Source: Ga0077555 sp050250755
Lineage (GTDB): Bacteria > Pseudomonadota > Alphaproteobacteria > Rhizobiales > Hyphomicrobiaceae
DNA length: 64,000 bases
Assembly: GCA_050250755.1 (NCBI GenBank)
Contig: JBFWOB010000023.1
Coordinates: forward strand, 29,545-93,544
Direction: 5' to 3'
Part shown: positions 52,209 through 61,649 of the stretch, piece after piece
Layout: each line of letters opens with the position of its first letter
How positions within the stretch are numbered: position 1 is the stretch's first letter
The notes under the pieces: generated by a model
The model's input: the letters and a program-made list of their open reading frames with translations, nothing else
Told to the model about the DNA's origin: nothing
Database searches by the model: none
Translations under genes and position numbers: made by a program

Positions 52209-53123
52209 ATGCGATTGACGAAATTATTCCTGCTGATGGGTCTGGCGGTCACAGTTGCCGCGCCGACAGCTCAAGCGGCCGATTGGGACCGCGGCGGTAG
52301 CATCAAGGACCGCGGCGGCGTGCCGATTCCGGCACCGATCCCCGTCATGGAAACATTCAAATGGTATCTCCGCGCCGACATCGGCGGCGGTATCGTTGAC
52401 GGCGGCGTACCATCCATGAGCCAGAACCTCTATGGCCTCGACCGCGATCCGCTCGACGGGCCTGCCTTCGGCGCCACGTCGAGCTGGTTCACAGGCGATT
52501 TCGACACCTTCGCTATGGGCGGCGTTGGCGTCGGCGCCTATTTCTCGCCACGTCTGCGCGGCGACATCACCGTCGACGTGCGCAGCAAAGGCGACGCCCA
52601 CGTTGACGCCGCGTATAGCTACATGAGGGACCCCGCCATCTACGGCGGAAATCTTGTCCAGGTTGATGGCGCGACGCGCGAGCATACCGAGGTGCGCAGC
52701 ACCGTCGCGCTCGCCAATCTCTATTGGGATCTCGTCGATCGCGGCAGCAGTCGCTTCGTTCCGTATGTCGGCATCGGCGCCGGCTTTGCCGTCCGCAATA
52801 TCGATCGCGATCACGAGACAGTCGAAGTGATATCGGATCCTGGGAATCCGAACAACTTCACGACTCGTACCTTCACTGGCCAAGGCACTGGCCGGCAGAT
52901 CGCTCCAGCGGCTTCGGCAACAGCAGGCGTCGCCTATAACCTGAGCCCTGGCATGGTGTTCGATCTGAGCTATCGCTACACCTATATCGGCGAGGTCGAC
53001 TTCAACACCCGCATCAATTTCTCCACGCCGATCAACGGCCAGAGCTCCGCCGAATCACGCCTTACGATCGGCGATACCCACGAGCATGCCCTGCGTGCGG
53101 GCATTCGCTGGAACGTCTGGTAA
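52209..53123 (+). CDS. Outer-membrane beta-barrel protein (porin-like family)
   Basis: A 304-residue exported protein. Signal peptide M-R-L-T-K-L-F-L-L-M-G-L-A-V-T-V-A-A to about AQAADWDRG. Amphipathic strands follow, such as KWYLRADIGGGIVDGG, FAMGGVGVGAYFSPRLRGDI and RFVPYVGIGAGFAVRN, and the end is A-L-R-A-G-I-R-W-N-V-W with a terminal aromatic residue, the usual BAM recognition. It resembles the Omp25/Omp31 type of surface protein of Hyphomicrobiales. GGGAA 9 bases upstream supports ATG 52209. Confidence 0.88.
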   Translation: MRLTKLFLLMGLAVTVAAPTAQAADWDRGGSIKDRGGVPIPAPIPVMETFKWYLRADIGGGIVDGGVPSMSQNLYGLDRDPLDGPAFGATSSWFTGDFDTFAMGGVGVGAYFSPRLRGDITVDVRSKGDAHVDAAYSYMRDPAIYGGNLVQVDGATREHTEVRSTVALANLYWDLVDRGSSRFVPYVGIGAGFAVRNIDRDHETVEVISDPGNPNNFTTRTFTGQGTGRQIAPAASATAGVAYNLSPGMVFDLSYRYTYIGEVDFNTRINFSTPINGQSSAESRLTIGDTHEHALRAGIRWNVW

Positions 53124-53157
53124 CGCAGACGCATCGCGTATCTGGCGACCGAAAAGC

Positions 53158-53195
53158 AATGGGGCGGATCTCCAAGATCCGCCCCATTGTTTTTA
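53158..53195. terminator. Strong bidirectional rho-independent terminator
   Basis: AATGGGGCGGATC (53158-53170) pairs perfectly with GATCCGCCCCATT (53176-53188) around TCCAA, followed by GTTTTTA. On the minus strand the stem is followed by GCTTTTC. It separates the convergent outer-membrane protein and hppA genes. Confidence 0.9.
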
Positions 53196-53221
53196 TCGAT
53201 CGCTGCCTCGCGGCAGAGGTC

Positions 53222-55357
53222 TTAGTGACCCATGACCGCCAGCAGCAACAGCGCCACGATGTTGGTGATCTTGATCATCGGGTTCACAGCCGGGCCGGCC
53301 GTGTCCTTGTAGGGATCGCCAACCGTATCGCCGGTCACCGAGGCCTTGTGCGCTTCTGAGCCCTTGAGGTGCTTGACGCCGTCCTTGTCGACGAAGCCGT
53401 CCTCGAATGCCTTCTTCGCGTTGTCCCAGGCGCCGCCGCCGGCCGTCATCGAGATGGCAACGAAAAGACCCGTGACGATCACGCCGAGCAGCATGGCACC
53501 GAGCGCCGCGAACGCATCACCCGTACCCGCGATCGCGCGGACGACGAAGAAGCAGACGATCGGCGACAGAACCGGCAGGAGCGACGGCACGATCATCTCT
53601 TTGATGGCCGCCCGCGTCAGCATGTCGACGGCGCGGGCATAGTCGGGCTTCTCGGTGCCCTTCATGATGCCCGGCTTTTCTTTGAACTGCCGGCGAACCT
53701 CTTCGACAATCGACGCGGCTGCACGACCGACCGCTGTCATGGCCATGCCGCCGAAGAGAAATGGCAGCAAACCACCGAACAGCAGACCAACCACGACGTA
53801 CGGGTTCGACAGCGAGAAGTCGACCGTCAGATTATGGAACATCGAGCCGGGCTGTGCCGACGAAATGAAGTACTTGAGGTCCTCGTTATAGGCGGCAAAC
53901 AGTACAAGCGCGCCAAGACCCGCCGAGCCGATGGCATAGCCCTTCGTAACGGCTTTGGTCGTATTGCCCACCGCGTCGAGCGCGTCCGTCGTCTTGCGGA
54001 TCTCGCTCGGCATGCCCGCCATTTCAGCGATACCGCCGGCGTTGTCCGTCACCGGACCGAACGCATCGAGCGCCACCACCATGCCCGCCAGCGCCAGCAT
54101 CGTCGTCACCGCGATCGCGATGCCGAAAAGTCCTGCCAGCTTGAAGGTGATGATGATGCCCGCGATGATGATCAGCGCCGGAAGAGCGCACGCCTCGAGG
54201 CTGACAGCCAAGCCTTGGATCACGTTCGTGCCGTGACCTGTCACCGATGCTTGGCTGATCGAGCGGACCGGCCGATAGCCGATGCCGGTATAATACTCCG
54301 TGACGACGATGATACCCGCCGTCACAGCCAGTCCGACCACGCCGCACCAGAACAGGTCCATGCCGGTGAACGTCAGGCCACGCACCGTGAACTGCGTGCT
54401 CATCCCGAGCAGGCCTTCGGTGATGGGCCACAGCGCCACGAGCGAGAGGAGCCCGGTGACGATCAGGCCCTTATAAAGGGCCCCCATGATCGAGTTGTTG
54501 GCGCCGAGCTTCACGAAGTACGTGCCGATGATCGAGGTCACCACACACGCCGCGCAGATAGCGAGCGGAAAGAGCATCAGGTTCGTGACGATCGGCTGTC
54601 CGCCGAAATAGATTGCCGCGAGAACCATCGTAGCCACGATGGTCACGGCATACGTCTCGAACAGATCGGCCGCCATACCCGCGCAGTCGCCGACGTTGTC
54701 GCCGACGTTGTCTGCGATCGTTGCCGGGTTGCGGGGATCGTCCTCGGGAATGCCAGCCTCGACCTTGCCGACAAGGTCACCGCCGACGTCTGCGCCCTTG
54801 GTGAAGATACCGCCGCCGAGACGCGCAAAGATCGAAATCAGCGACGCTCCGAAGCCGAGCGCGACGAGGGCATCGACAACGGTTCGGCTTGTCGACTGAA
54901 AGCCCATCGGACCCGTCAGCACCGCGTAGTAGACCGCGACGCCGAGTAGAGCGAGACCAGCAACGAGCATACCCGTCACCGCACCGGCGCGAAACGCCAT
55001 CGACAGGCCAGCGCCCAGCGAGTGCGTCGAAGCCTGTGCGGTCCGGACGTTGGCGCGGACCGAAACGTGCATGCCGATGAAGCCTGCGATACCGGACAGC
55101 ACCGCGCCGATCAGAAAGCCGATAGCGACCAGCCATCCAAGCAGAAAACCGACGAGCAGAAAGATCGGAACGCCTGCAATTGCGATCGTCGTGTACTGGC
55201 GCGAGAGATATGCCTGCGCACCCTCTTGGATGGCGCCAGCGATCTCCTGCATGCGCGCATTGCCAGCATCGGCTGCCATGACCGCTTTGATGGTAACGGC
55301 GCCGTAGACGATCGATAGCAGGCCGCCAAGGATGATGGCCCACATCACGGTGCTCAT
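53222..55357 (-). CDS. hppA: H+-translocating inorganic pyrophosphatase, K+-independent type
   Basis: A 711-residue membrane pump with about 16 helices that couples pyrophosphate hydrolysis to proton export. Signatures are GGGIFTKGADVGGDLVGKVE (substrate site), D-N-V-G-D-N-V-G-D-C-A-G-M-A, and the GNTTKA segment with Lys468, the residue that marks the potassium-independent subfamily. GGAG upstream supports ATG 55357; the ORF could extend to 55510 but that part is not family-like. It lies next to thiL in the order common for Hyphomicrobiales (nusB-thiL-hppA). Confidence 0.96.
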   Translation of the reverse strand: MSTVMWAIILGGLLSIVYGAVTIKAVMAADAGNARMQEIAGAIQEGAQAYLSRQYTTIAIAGVPIFLLVGFLLGWLVAIGFLIGAVLSGIAGFIGMHVSVRANVRTAQASTHSLGAGLSMAFRAGAVTGMLVAGLALLGVAVYYAVLTGPMGFQSTSRTVVDALVALGFGASLISIFARLGGGIFTKGADVGGDLVGKVEAGIPEDDPRNPATIADNVGDNVGDCAGMAADLFETYAVTIVATMVLAAIYFGGQPIVTNLMLFPLAICAACVVTSIIGTYFVKLGANNSIMGALYKGLIVTGLLSLVALWPITEGLLGMSTQFTVRGLTFTGMDLFWCGVVGLAVTAGIIVVTEYYTGIGYRPVRSISQASVTGHGTNVIQGLAVSLEACALPALIIIAGIIITFKLAGLFGIAIAVTTMLALAGMVVALDAFGPVTDNAGGIAEMAGMPSEIRKTTDALDAVGNTTKAVTKGYAIGSAGLGALVLFAAYNEDLKYFISSAQPGSMFHNLTVDFSLSNPYVVVGLLFGGLLPFLFGGMAMTAVGRAAASIVEEVRRQFKEKPGIMKGTEKPDYARAVDMLTRAAIKEMIVPSLLPVLSPIVCFFVVRAIAGTGDAFAALGAMLLGVIVTGLFVAISMTAGGGAWDNAKKAFEDGFVDKDGVKHLKGSEAHKASVTGDTVGDPYKDTAGPAVNPMIKITNIVALLLLAVMGH

Positions 55358-55605
55358 GAGAAGCTCCCCCAGTTCGAGCGTTGGAGTAGAATCGAAGGTA
55401 GGCAGGCTACTGCGATGGCGCGAGGAATGAATGCTGGAAACAGCCCTTCGCCGCGTGGAGCCTGGGATTCGCGCGCGGAAGATGCCCGAATAGGTGCGCC
55501 GTTGCAACACGGCAGGCGGGATCGGGAGCAGACCAATCGTACTAAGCAGTTAATTCATGCAGGCTCATTTGGATTGTTGCAATTTAAGCACACCGTCGCC
55601 GAGGG

Positions 55606-56649
55606 TTAGAAGTGATCCCAGCCGGTACGTGGCAAAGCGAATGGATTCCCGACCTGATCGAGAAAAGTCACGACTTCTCCTGCGGTGACCTCCCCGATCC
55701 GGGCCACACTGAATGGTTCGGCTGCCACCGCACCTGCAGCGTTGGCCGACACCTCGAACGCCGCGGCATCCTGGGGGCGAACCGCGACGAGAACTTCGTA
55801 GTCGTCGCCACCCGCCAACACGTCGATCCACCGACTCGGATCCGCGCTCACGGCAGCCTTTGCAACCGCTTCCCGTGGCAAAGCCTCCATCGAAACTGTT
55901 GCCCCGGTGCCGCTCGCCCGGCACATCCGCCCTAAGTCCTTGGCAAGGCCGTCGGAGAGATCCATGGCAGCCGAGGCGTAGTATCGGAGGGCATCTCGTA
56001 GTGCCAATCGCGGCTGCGGTCGGCGATACTTGTTCACCGCTGCCTGCACAGCGGTCTCATCGAGCCCCCAGCGCGCGCCGAGCAGCGGCTCTTTCAGCAG
56101 TGAAAGTCCGAGAGCGGCTTGCCCGAGCACACCGGTCACAAACAGGACGTCGCCGGGTCGCGCGGCGCCGCGCAAAACCATACGGCCTGTCGGGACCTCG
56201 CCCAGCACCGTGATCGAAATCGTCACCGGCCCGGGCCGGCGGTCCGTATCACCTCCGATGAGGTGCATCCCGAACGCGCCCTGCGCCTCGGCAAGTCCGC
56301 TCACAAAGGCGCCCATCCAGCCACGCGTAGGTGCCTCGGGAAAGCTGAGGGCCATCAGATACGCCCGTGGCAGGGCACCCTTCCCGGCGAGATCCGAGAC
56401 ATTCACCGCCAGTGCCTTCCACCCGATGTCCGCAGGCGGATCGTCCGGCAGGAAGTGAATGCTGGACGCAATCGGATCGGTTTTCAGAACAAGGTCGTGG
56501 CCCGGGGTAGGCGTGATCGTTGCGCAATCGTCCTTCAGCCCCAGCGCACCCGGATAGCCGGCTGCCAATGGCGCGAGATACTCCTGAATGATCGCGTCTT
56601 CGCCGTGAAGCGGAGCGCCCGGTCCGGTTTCTGAGGCAAGGCTGCTCAT
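55606..56649 (-). CDS. thiL: Thiamine-monophosphate kinase
   Basis: Phosphorylates thiamine monophosphate to thiamine pyrophosphate. The 347-residue protein has GEDAIIQEYLAPLA at the N-terminus, G-L-K-D-D-C-A-T-I, K-T-D-P-I metal and phosphate motifs, VNVSDLAGKGALP, GGDTDRRPGPVTI and the C-terminal A-M-D-L-S-D-G-L and LAGGDDYEVLVAV. Upstream of hppA on the same strand with a 248-base gap, so hppA may have its own promoter. Confidence 0.95.
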   Translation of the reverse strand: MSSLASETGPGAPLHGEDAIIQEYLAPLAAGYPGALGLKDDCATITPTPGHDLVLKTDPIASSIHFLPDDPPADIGWKALAVNVSDLAGKGALPRAYLMALSFPEAPTRGWMGAFVSGLAEAQGAFGMHLIGGDTDRRPGPVTISITVLGEVPTGRMVLRGAARPGDVLFVTGVLGQAALGLSLLKEPLLGARWGLDETAVQAAVNKYRRPQPRLALRDALRYYASAAMDLSDGLAKDLGRMCRASGTGATVSMEALPREAVAKAAVSADPSRWIDVLAGGDDYEVLVAVRPQDAAAFEVSANAAGAVAAEPFSVARIGEVTAGEVVTFLDQVGNPFALPRTGWDHF

Positions 56650-56661
56650 GGACAGATCAAT

Positions 56662-57204
56662 TTACTCCGGGCGCGTCGCCAGCCGCGCGTCGATTCGCGA
56701 CAATAGGTCGTCGACCTTGAAGCCAGCCTGTTCCACCGCGCTCACGATCCCTTCGCGATCGAGACCACCGGGCCGCGAAGCCTCTGCAAGCGCCCAGGCT
56801 CGGGCAACTCTTGCACCACTGCGGCAGTAGATCAGCACCGGCCCCTCTGTATTGGCAAGCGTGCGCGCAAGATCATCGATGACCTGATCGGACATGTTTG
56901 CCGCTGACGTCGGTATGTAGGCATAGCTGAGCCCGGCGTCGGTGACAGCACTCTCCACGGACGCGGAAAGCGGCTGGTCGGCGCCTTCGCCATCCGGCCT
57001 CATGTTGATGAGCGTTCGATAGCCCGCGGCCTTGAGAGCGGCCACATCGGGAACCGTCACCTGACCGCCCACATCTATGTCGGCAACGAGACGGCGCCGG
57101 TTGGCCGCGCTCGCCGCCTTGCGACCAGCAGCCATCCGCCGGAAGAGGAACACTGCAATCAGCGCGACAACGGCCAGAATCAGGAGGTCCTGCGGAAGCG
57201 TCAT
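56662..57204 (-). CDS. TIGR01244-type phosphatase/sulfurtransferase with N-terminal membrane anchor
   Basis: A 180-residue protein with one N-terminal transmembrane helix (about residues 5-22), then a DSP-PTPase-like domain. It has VADIDVGGQVTVPDVAALKA, T-L-I-N-M-R-P-D-G-E-G, Y-I-P-T-S and the active-site loop I-Y-C-R-S-G-A-R (C127). Such domains occur in beta-lactamase-like persulfide dioxygenase fusions and in stand-alone proteins linked to sulfide metabolism. ATG 57204 has AAGGA 10 bases upstream; a TTG at 57213 is an alternative. It is 12 bases upstream of thiL and probably co-transcribed. Confidence 0.85.
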   Translation of the reverse strand: MTLPQDLLILAVVALIAVFLFRRMAAGRKAASAANRRRLVADIDVGGQVTVPDVAALKAAGYRTLINMRPDGEGADQPLSASVESAVTDAGLSYAYIPTSAANMSDQVIDDLARTLANTEGPVLIYCRSGARVARAWALAEASRPGGLDREGIVSAVEQAGFKVDDLLSRIDARLATRPE

Positions 57205-57354
57205 TTTGGCCAAATCCTTGCACGAAACAGCGTTTCAGATGGTCCGATGGCAATCTCAACCTGCGGCACGATCATCGCGCCGACAACGAAAAAGCGCGCA
57301 GTCCCGGCCTCTTGCCGTCGACCACGCGCCATGCCGCCTATCAGATCGAGGCGA

Positions 57355-59232
57355 TCAGCTCACTTTGTCCATCGCCTCGAGCTCGTCGATAAAGCCTTCG
57401 AGCACCTTCAGGCCCTTGGCCCAGAACGCTGGATCACGTGCATCGAGACCAAACGGCGCCAGAAGTTCCGAATGGTGCTTCGAACCGCCCGCCTTCAGCA
57501 TCTCGAAGTACTTGCCGACGAACCCCGGATGCGCCTCCTGGTAGAGGCCATAAAGCGAGTTCACCAGGCAATCGCCGAACGCGTAGGCGTAAACGTAGAA
57601 TGGCGAGTGGATGAAATGCGGAATATAGGTCCAGAACGTCTCGTACCCCGCCTTGCACTCCACAGCCGATCCGAGGCTTTCGGCCTGCACCTCCATCCAG
57701 AAGCGGTTGAGATCATCGCTGGTCAGCTCACCACCGCGCCGCCCCTCGTGTACTTTCCGCTCAAAGGTATAGAAGGCGATCTGGCGCACGACCGTATTGA
57801 TCATGTCCTCGACCTTCTGCGCGAGCATCGCCTTGCGCTCGCGCCGATCGGTGGTCGCCGCCAGCATCGCACGGAACGTCAGCATCTCGCCGAATACCGA
57901 CGCCGTCTCCGCAAGCGTAAGAGGCGTTGACGCGAGCAGCGGTCCTTGCGGCGCCGCCAGCACCTGATGCACCCCGTGACCCAGCTCGTGCGCGAGCGTC
58001 ATCACATCCCGCGCCTTGCCCTGGTAGTTCATCAGTACATACGGGTGCGCCGACGGCACGGTCGGATGCGAGAATGCGCCTGGCGCCTTGCCTGGGCGCA
58101 CCGGCGCGTCGATCCAGCCGCTCTTGAAAAACTTGGACGCAATATCCGCCATCTCCGGCGCAAAACCGCGATAAGCATCGAGCACCAGACGCTCAGCCTC
58201 TGGCCACGCCACGAGCCGCTCTGGCTTCTCGGGAAGCGGCGCGTTGCGATCCCAATGCGCAAGCTTGTCGAGCCCGAGCCATTTCGCCTTCATCGCGTAG
58301 TAGCGATGTGCTGTGCGCGGATACGCTTCGCGCACGGTCGAAACCAATGCCTCGACCACCTCTCGCTCCACCCGGTTCGAGAGATGCCGGGCGTCCGCCA
58401 CGTCCTTGAACCCGCGCCAGCGATCGGAAATTTCCTTGTCCTTGGCGAGCGTGTTCGTGATGAGCGTGAACAGCCTGAGATTCTTCGCGAATACTTTGGC
58501 CAGCGCTTCCGCCGCAGCCTGTCGCTTGGCGCGATCGGAACGCATCAGGAAGTTGAGGGTGGGCTCCAGCCCCAGCGGCTCCGGCTCGCCCTCCACCTCG
58601 AAGCGGAGATCGGCCATCGTCTCATTGAAGAGCCGGTCGAACGCCCCGCCCGCCGTCATGCCCTTTTCGAGGAACAGCTTCTCGACCTGCTCATCGAGTT
58701 GATAGGGCTTTTCCTTGCGAAGATCGTCCAGCCACGGCTTGACGCGTGCCAGCCGCGGCTCTTTGAAACCCTCCGCAAGCTCCGCCTCGTCGATTTGATT
58801 GAGTTCGAGCTCGAAGAACAGGAATTCGCCCGACGCCGCAGTCAGCTTCTCGCGCACATCGCCAAAGAACTTGGCCCGCGCCGGGTCCGCCATGTTGGCG
58901 TAGTAGAGCAGCCCCGAATACGATCCCAGCCGGCCCATCAGGTCGGCCAAACGCTCATAGGCCTCGATCGCCTCGGCAAGCGCGAGGCCATCGCCTCCCA
59001 GGCGCTTCAACTTGCCCTGGTAGCGCTCCTTCAGCGCCTTGGCGTCGACGCCGACCTTCGTGAGATCCTGTTTCAACTCAGGCGAATCCATCCCCGGATA
59101 GAGGTCGCCCAGGTTCCACTCCGGCATGACACCGAGATCAGTGGCTGGCTTCGCTCCACCCACTGCGCTCGCCGACGTCACGCCACCCTCGGCCCCGAAA
59201 ATCGCGGTGAAGAACTCGGCACTTGACCTCAT
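57355..59232 (-). CDS. M3 family oligoendopeptidase (PepF type)
   Basis: A 625-residue zinc metallopeptidase degrading oligopeptides in the cytoplasm. The zinc site L-A-H-E-L-G-H-G-V-H-Q is clear, with the downstream Glu in T-P-L-T-L-A-E-T-A-S-V-F-G-E. The substrate-binding end YIPHFIHSPFYVYAYAFGD is typical of the PepF/M3B clan. ATG 59232 is favoured by AGAGG 8 bases upstream. Stands alone. Confidence 0.95.
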   Translation of the reverse strand: MRSSAEFFTAIFGAEGGVTSASAVGGAKPATDLGVMPEWNLGDLYPGMDSPELKQDLTKVGVDAKALKERYQGKLKRLGGDGLALAEAIEAYERLADLMGRLGSYSGLLYYANMADPARAKFFGDVREKLTAASGEFLFFELELNQIDEAELAEGFKEPRLARVKPWLDDLRKEKPYQLDEQVEKLFLEKGMTAGGAFDRLFNETMADLRFEVEGEPEPLGLEPTLNFLMRSDRAKRQAAAEALAKVFAKNLRLFTLITNTLAKDKEISDRWRGFKDVADARHLSNRVEREVVEALVSTVREAYPRTAHRYYAMKAKWLGLDKLAHWDRNAPLPEKPERLVAWPEAERLVLDAYRGFAPEMADIASKFFKSGWIDAPVRPGKAPGAFSHPTVPSAHPYVLMNYQGKARDVMTLAHELGHGVHQVLAAPQGPLLASTPLTLAETASVFGEMLTFRAMLAATTDRRERKAMLAQKVEDMINTVVRQIAFYTFERKVHEGRRGGELTSDDLNRFWMEVQAESLGSAVECKAGYETFWTYIPHFIHSPFYVYAYAFGDCLVNSLYGLYQEAHPGFVGKYFEMLKAGGSKHHSELLAPFGLDARDPAFWAKGLKVLEGFIDELEAMDKVS

Positions 59233-59415
59233 GTGCATACCTCTTGGATTCGCGTCACGGCTGAACGTCTATGTGCGTGGCTCCCGGCCCTGGTTCAAGC
59301 TCGTTTATTGCTCTGGATAGTCTCAACCGTCCGCCAGTCGCCTAAAAACGAACCAGTTCCAGTAGATGATAACCGGCGCTTGCCTACGAGCCGTGTTCGG
59401 TGCAATTCGCCTCCC

Positions 59416-60228
59416 ATGCTCTTCATCATCTCCAAACTGGTCGGCTTCTTCGCCTTGCCATCCACCCTGATCTGGGGCCTCCTGGTGGTCGGCCTCGTTC
59501 GGGCGCGTTCGCTGAGGCCTCTCGTGCGCCAGCAGGGTCTGCGCTTTGCATGGAGCGCCGCCATACTTCTTGTCGTTGCGGGCCTGTCACCCTTGGCGAA
59601 TTGGGCCATGTGGCCCCTCGAAGCGCGTTTCCCCGTCCCGCAGGTGGAGAATGGAAGTCGCGACTATACTGGCATTATCGTCCTCGGCGGCGGCGAGGAT
59701 GACACCAACTCCACGAACCTCAAGCAGTTGCAAATCAACGAGGCTGGAGACCGGATCACGACAGGCTCCACGCTCGCGAACCGCCTGCCGGACGCGCGCC
59801 TGATCTTCACGGGCGGCGCCGCCTCACTGATCGATACCAAGCCCGATGGCGCCGAGGCCGTACGCGACTACTGGGTCTCCATCGGAATTCCCGCTTCTCG
59901 CATTCTCATCGAGGATAAATCGCGCAACACCTATGAGAACGCCACGCTGACGCACGCCCTGTTGGCACCAAAGCGAGGCGAGCGGTATCTGCTCGTCACG
60001 ACGGCGATGCACATGCCGCGCGCCATGGGTGTCTTCCGCCGCGCAGGCTTTGACGTCGTTGCCTATCCGACCGATTTCCGGACGAGCGTGGAGAGCGAGC
60101 CGCTGCGCATCTTCCGAACTGTTCCTGGAGGCCTCAAGCGTCTCGACGAGGCGTCGAACGAATGGCTGGGCCTGTTGGCTTATCGCATCCTCGGGCGAAC
60201 GGACGCGTTGTTCCCCGGCCCCGGTTGA
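59416..60228 (+). CDS. YdcF family protein (DUF218, ElyC/SanA type)
   Basis: A 270-residue protein with two N-terminal transmembrane helices (residues 5-25 and 45-62), then the DUF218 domain: YTGIIVLGGGEDD, R-L-I-F-T-G-G-A-A-S, E-D-K-S-R-N-T-Y-E-N-A and VTTAMHMPRAMGVFRRAGF. ElyC/SanA-type relatives affect cell-envelope biogenesis; reaction unknown. ATG 59416 gives the conserved MLFIISKLVGFF start. Confidence 0.93.
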   Translation: MLFIISKLVGFFALPSTLIWGLLVVGLVRARSLRPLVRQQGLRFAWSAAILLVVAGLSPLANWAMWPLEARFPVPQVENGSRDYTGIIVLGGGEDDTNSTNLKQLQINEAGDRITTGSTLANRLPDARLIFTGGAASLIDTKPDGAEAVRDYWVSIGIPASRILIEDKSRNTYENATLTHALLAPKRGERYLLVTTAMHMPRAMGVFRRAGFDVVAYPTDFRTSVESEPLRIFRTVPGGLKRLDEASNEWLGLLAYRILGRTDALFPGPG

Positions 60229-60280
60229 GTGCGGCCGGTTTGACTTGCCTCCTGCGTGGCGATCAGCCATCGCTGTGGCC

Positions 60281-61636
60281 ATGCAAGAAGCCAGCAAGTC
60301 TGCAACAGATACTGTCTCGCCGCGCGCCGTGGTCTCAAAGCGGTCGGGCACCGTGCTCCTCGCGATGCTCGTTGCCACCACGAGCCTGTCGCAGTTCTTT
60401 CGCGCTTCGACGAACGTCATCGCGCCGGAGCTCATCCGCGACTTGTCTCTGACGCCGGAGATGCTGGGTTTCGCCAATGCGTGCTTTTTCTGGGCGCTGC
60501 TCGCAATCCAGGTCCCGGTCGGCCTCTTGTTCGACCGGATCGGTGCCCGGCTGACGGTCGCCGTGCTTGCCATCTTCGCCATCTCAGGCGCCGTGCTCCA
60601 TGCCATCGTGACAGATGGGAACGGATTGGCAGGCGCACGATTTCTGCTGGGCCTCGGCCATGGCGGCAGCTTCATGGCCTCGATCTTCCTTGTGTCCCGA
60701 TGGTATCCGCGTCAGCGCTGGACCACCGTATTATCTTGGGTCTGGGCCGGCAGCATGCTGGGCATCGCAGGTGCCGGCACGCCGCTCGCTTTCGCGACGA
60801 TCACCATCGGCTGGCGGCAAACATTTTTGCTGCTCGCTATCATATCCACCCTGGTCGCGTTACTCTTCCTGACACTGGTCCGCGACAGCCCGCCCGGCAA
60901 ACTCGAGGAATTTCGCGAACGAGAAACAATTGCCCGAGCGCTCAAGGGCTTCGTCACGATCTTGCGCCTTCCCGGACTGACATATGTGCTCGCGCTGCAA
61001 ACCGTGGCTTATGCCGTACTAACCACCATCCTCGGTCTCTGGGCTGGAACTTATCTTCACGACGTGCACGGCCTCGCGGGCATTGAGCGCGGCAATGTCC
61101 TCATCGCAATGGCGCTCGGCCAGATTTCAGGGCTTCTTGCCATTGGCCCACTGGACCGGCTGCTCGATACGAGGAAATGGGTCGCCGTCGGAGGTGCAAC
61201 GGCCACTCTGGTCGTGCTCACATGCCTTGCGGTCGCGCCAGATCTGCCGACGCCACTTGCGATCGTGCTGCTGGTCGTCCTCTCGGCCGTCGCCGGTTAC
61301 GGTCCGGTTGTCGTCTCTCACGCCCGCACGTTCTATCCGGAGCACCTCGCCGGCCGAGGCGTCACGACCGCGAACATGGCCCAGCTTCTCGGCTGCGCTC
61401 TGCTGCCGATGGTGACCGGCCTGATCCCGGGGTTCTTCCCGATCGGTCCATCAGGATACGCTACGGAGGCCTACCGCTGGATATTCGCCGCGATCGCAGC
61501 CACCTTATTGACCGGGCTGCTGGGATATCTCCGGGCGCGAGACGTGCCACCGAGCCAGGGAACGGCCGGCGCGACGCCAGCTCCCACGCTATTGGAAGAT
61601 ATAAGCCACCCCCAGATAAAGGGGTCCGGGCATTAA
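60281..61636 (+). CDS. MFS transporter
   Basis: A 451-residue major facilitator transporter with 12 predicted helices. Motif A-like G-L-L-F-D-R-I-G-A-R is between helices 2 and 3, and a long basic central loop follows. The second half has I-A-M-A-L-G-Q-I-S-G-L-L and SHARTFYPEHLAGRGVTTANM. Substrate unknown. The frame starts at 60029, but ATG 60281 gives a sensible N-terminus; its ribosome-binding site is poor. The FAA hydrolase gene follows 13 bases later, suggesting uptake of a compound that this enzyme processes. Confidence 0.87.
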   Translation: MQEASKSATDTVSPRAVVSKRSGTVLLAMLVATTSLSQFFRASTNVIAPELIRDLSLTPEMLGFANACFFWALLAIQVPVGLLFDRIGARLTVAVLAIFAISGAVLHAIVTDGNGLAGARFLLGLGHGGSFMASIFLVSRWYPRQRWTTVLSWVWAGSMLGIAGAGTPLAFATITIGWRQTFLLLAIISTLVALLFLTLVRDSPPGKLEEFRERETIARALKGFVTILRLPGLTYVLALQTVAYAVLTTILGLWAGTYLHDVHGLAGIERGNVLIAMALGQISGLLAIGPLDRLLDTRKWVAVGGATATLVVLTCLAVAPDLPTPLAIVLLVVLSAVAGYGPVVVSHARTFYPEHLAGRGVTTANMAQLLGCALLPMVTGLIPGFFPIGPSGYATEAYRWIFAAIAATLLTGLLGYLRARDVPPSQGTAGATPAPTLLEDISHPQIKGSGH

Positions 61637-61649
61637 AGGAGGGACACAC

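Noticed and set aside
53369..54949. 526-codon ORF on the plus strand
   Set aside because: Antisense to hppA, rich in Arg/His/Asp as expected for a mirror frame, no domain.
57946..59226. 426-codon ORF on the plus strand
   Set aside because: Antisense to the oligoendopeptidase gene; no family-like sequence.
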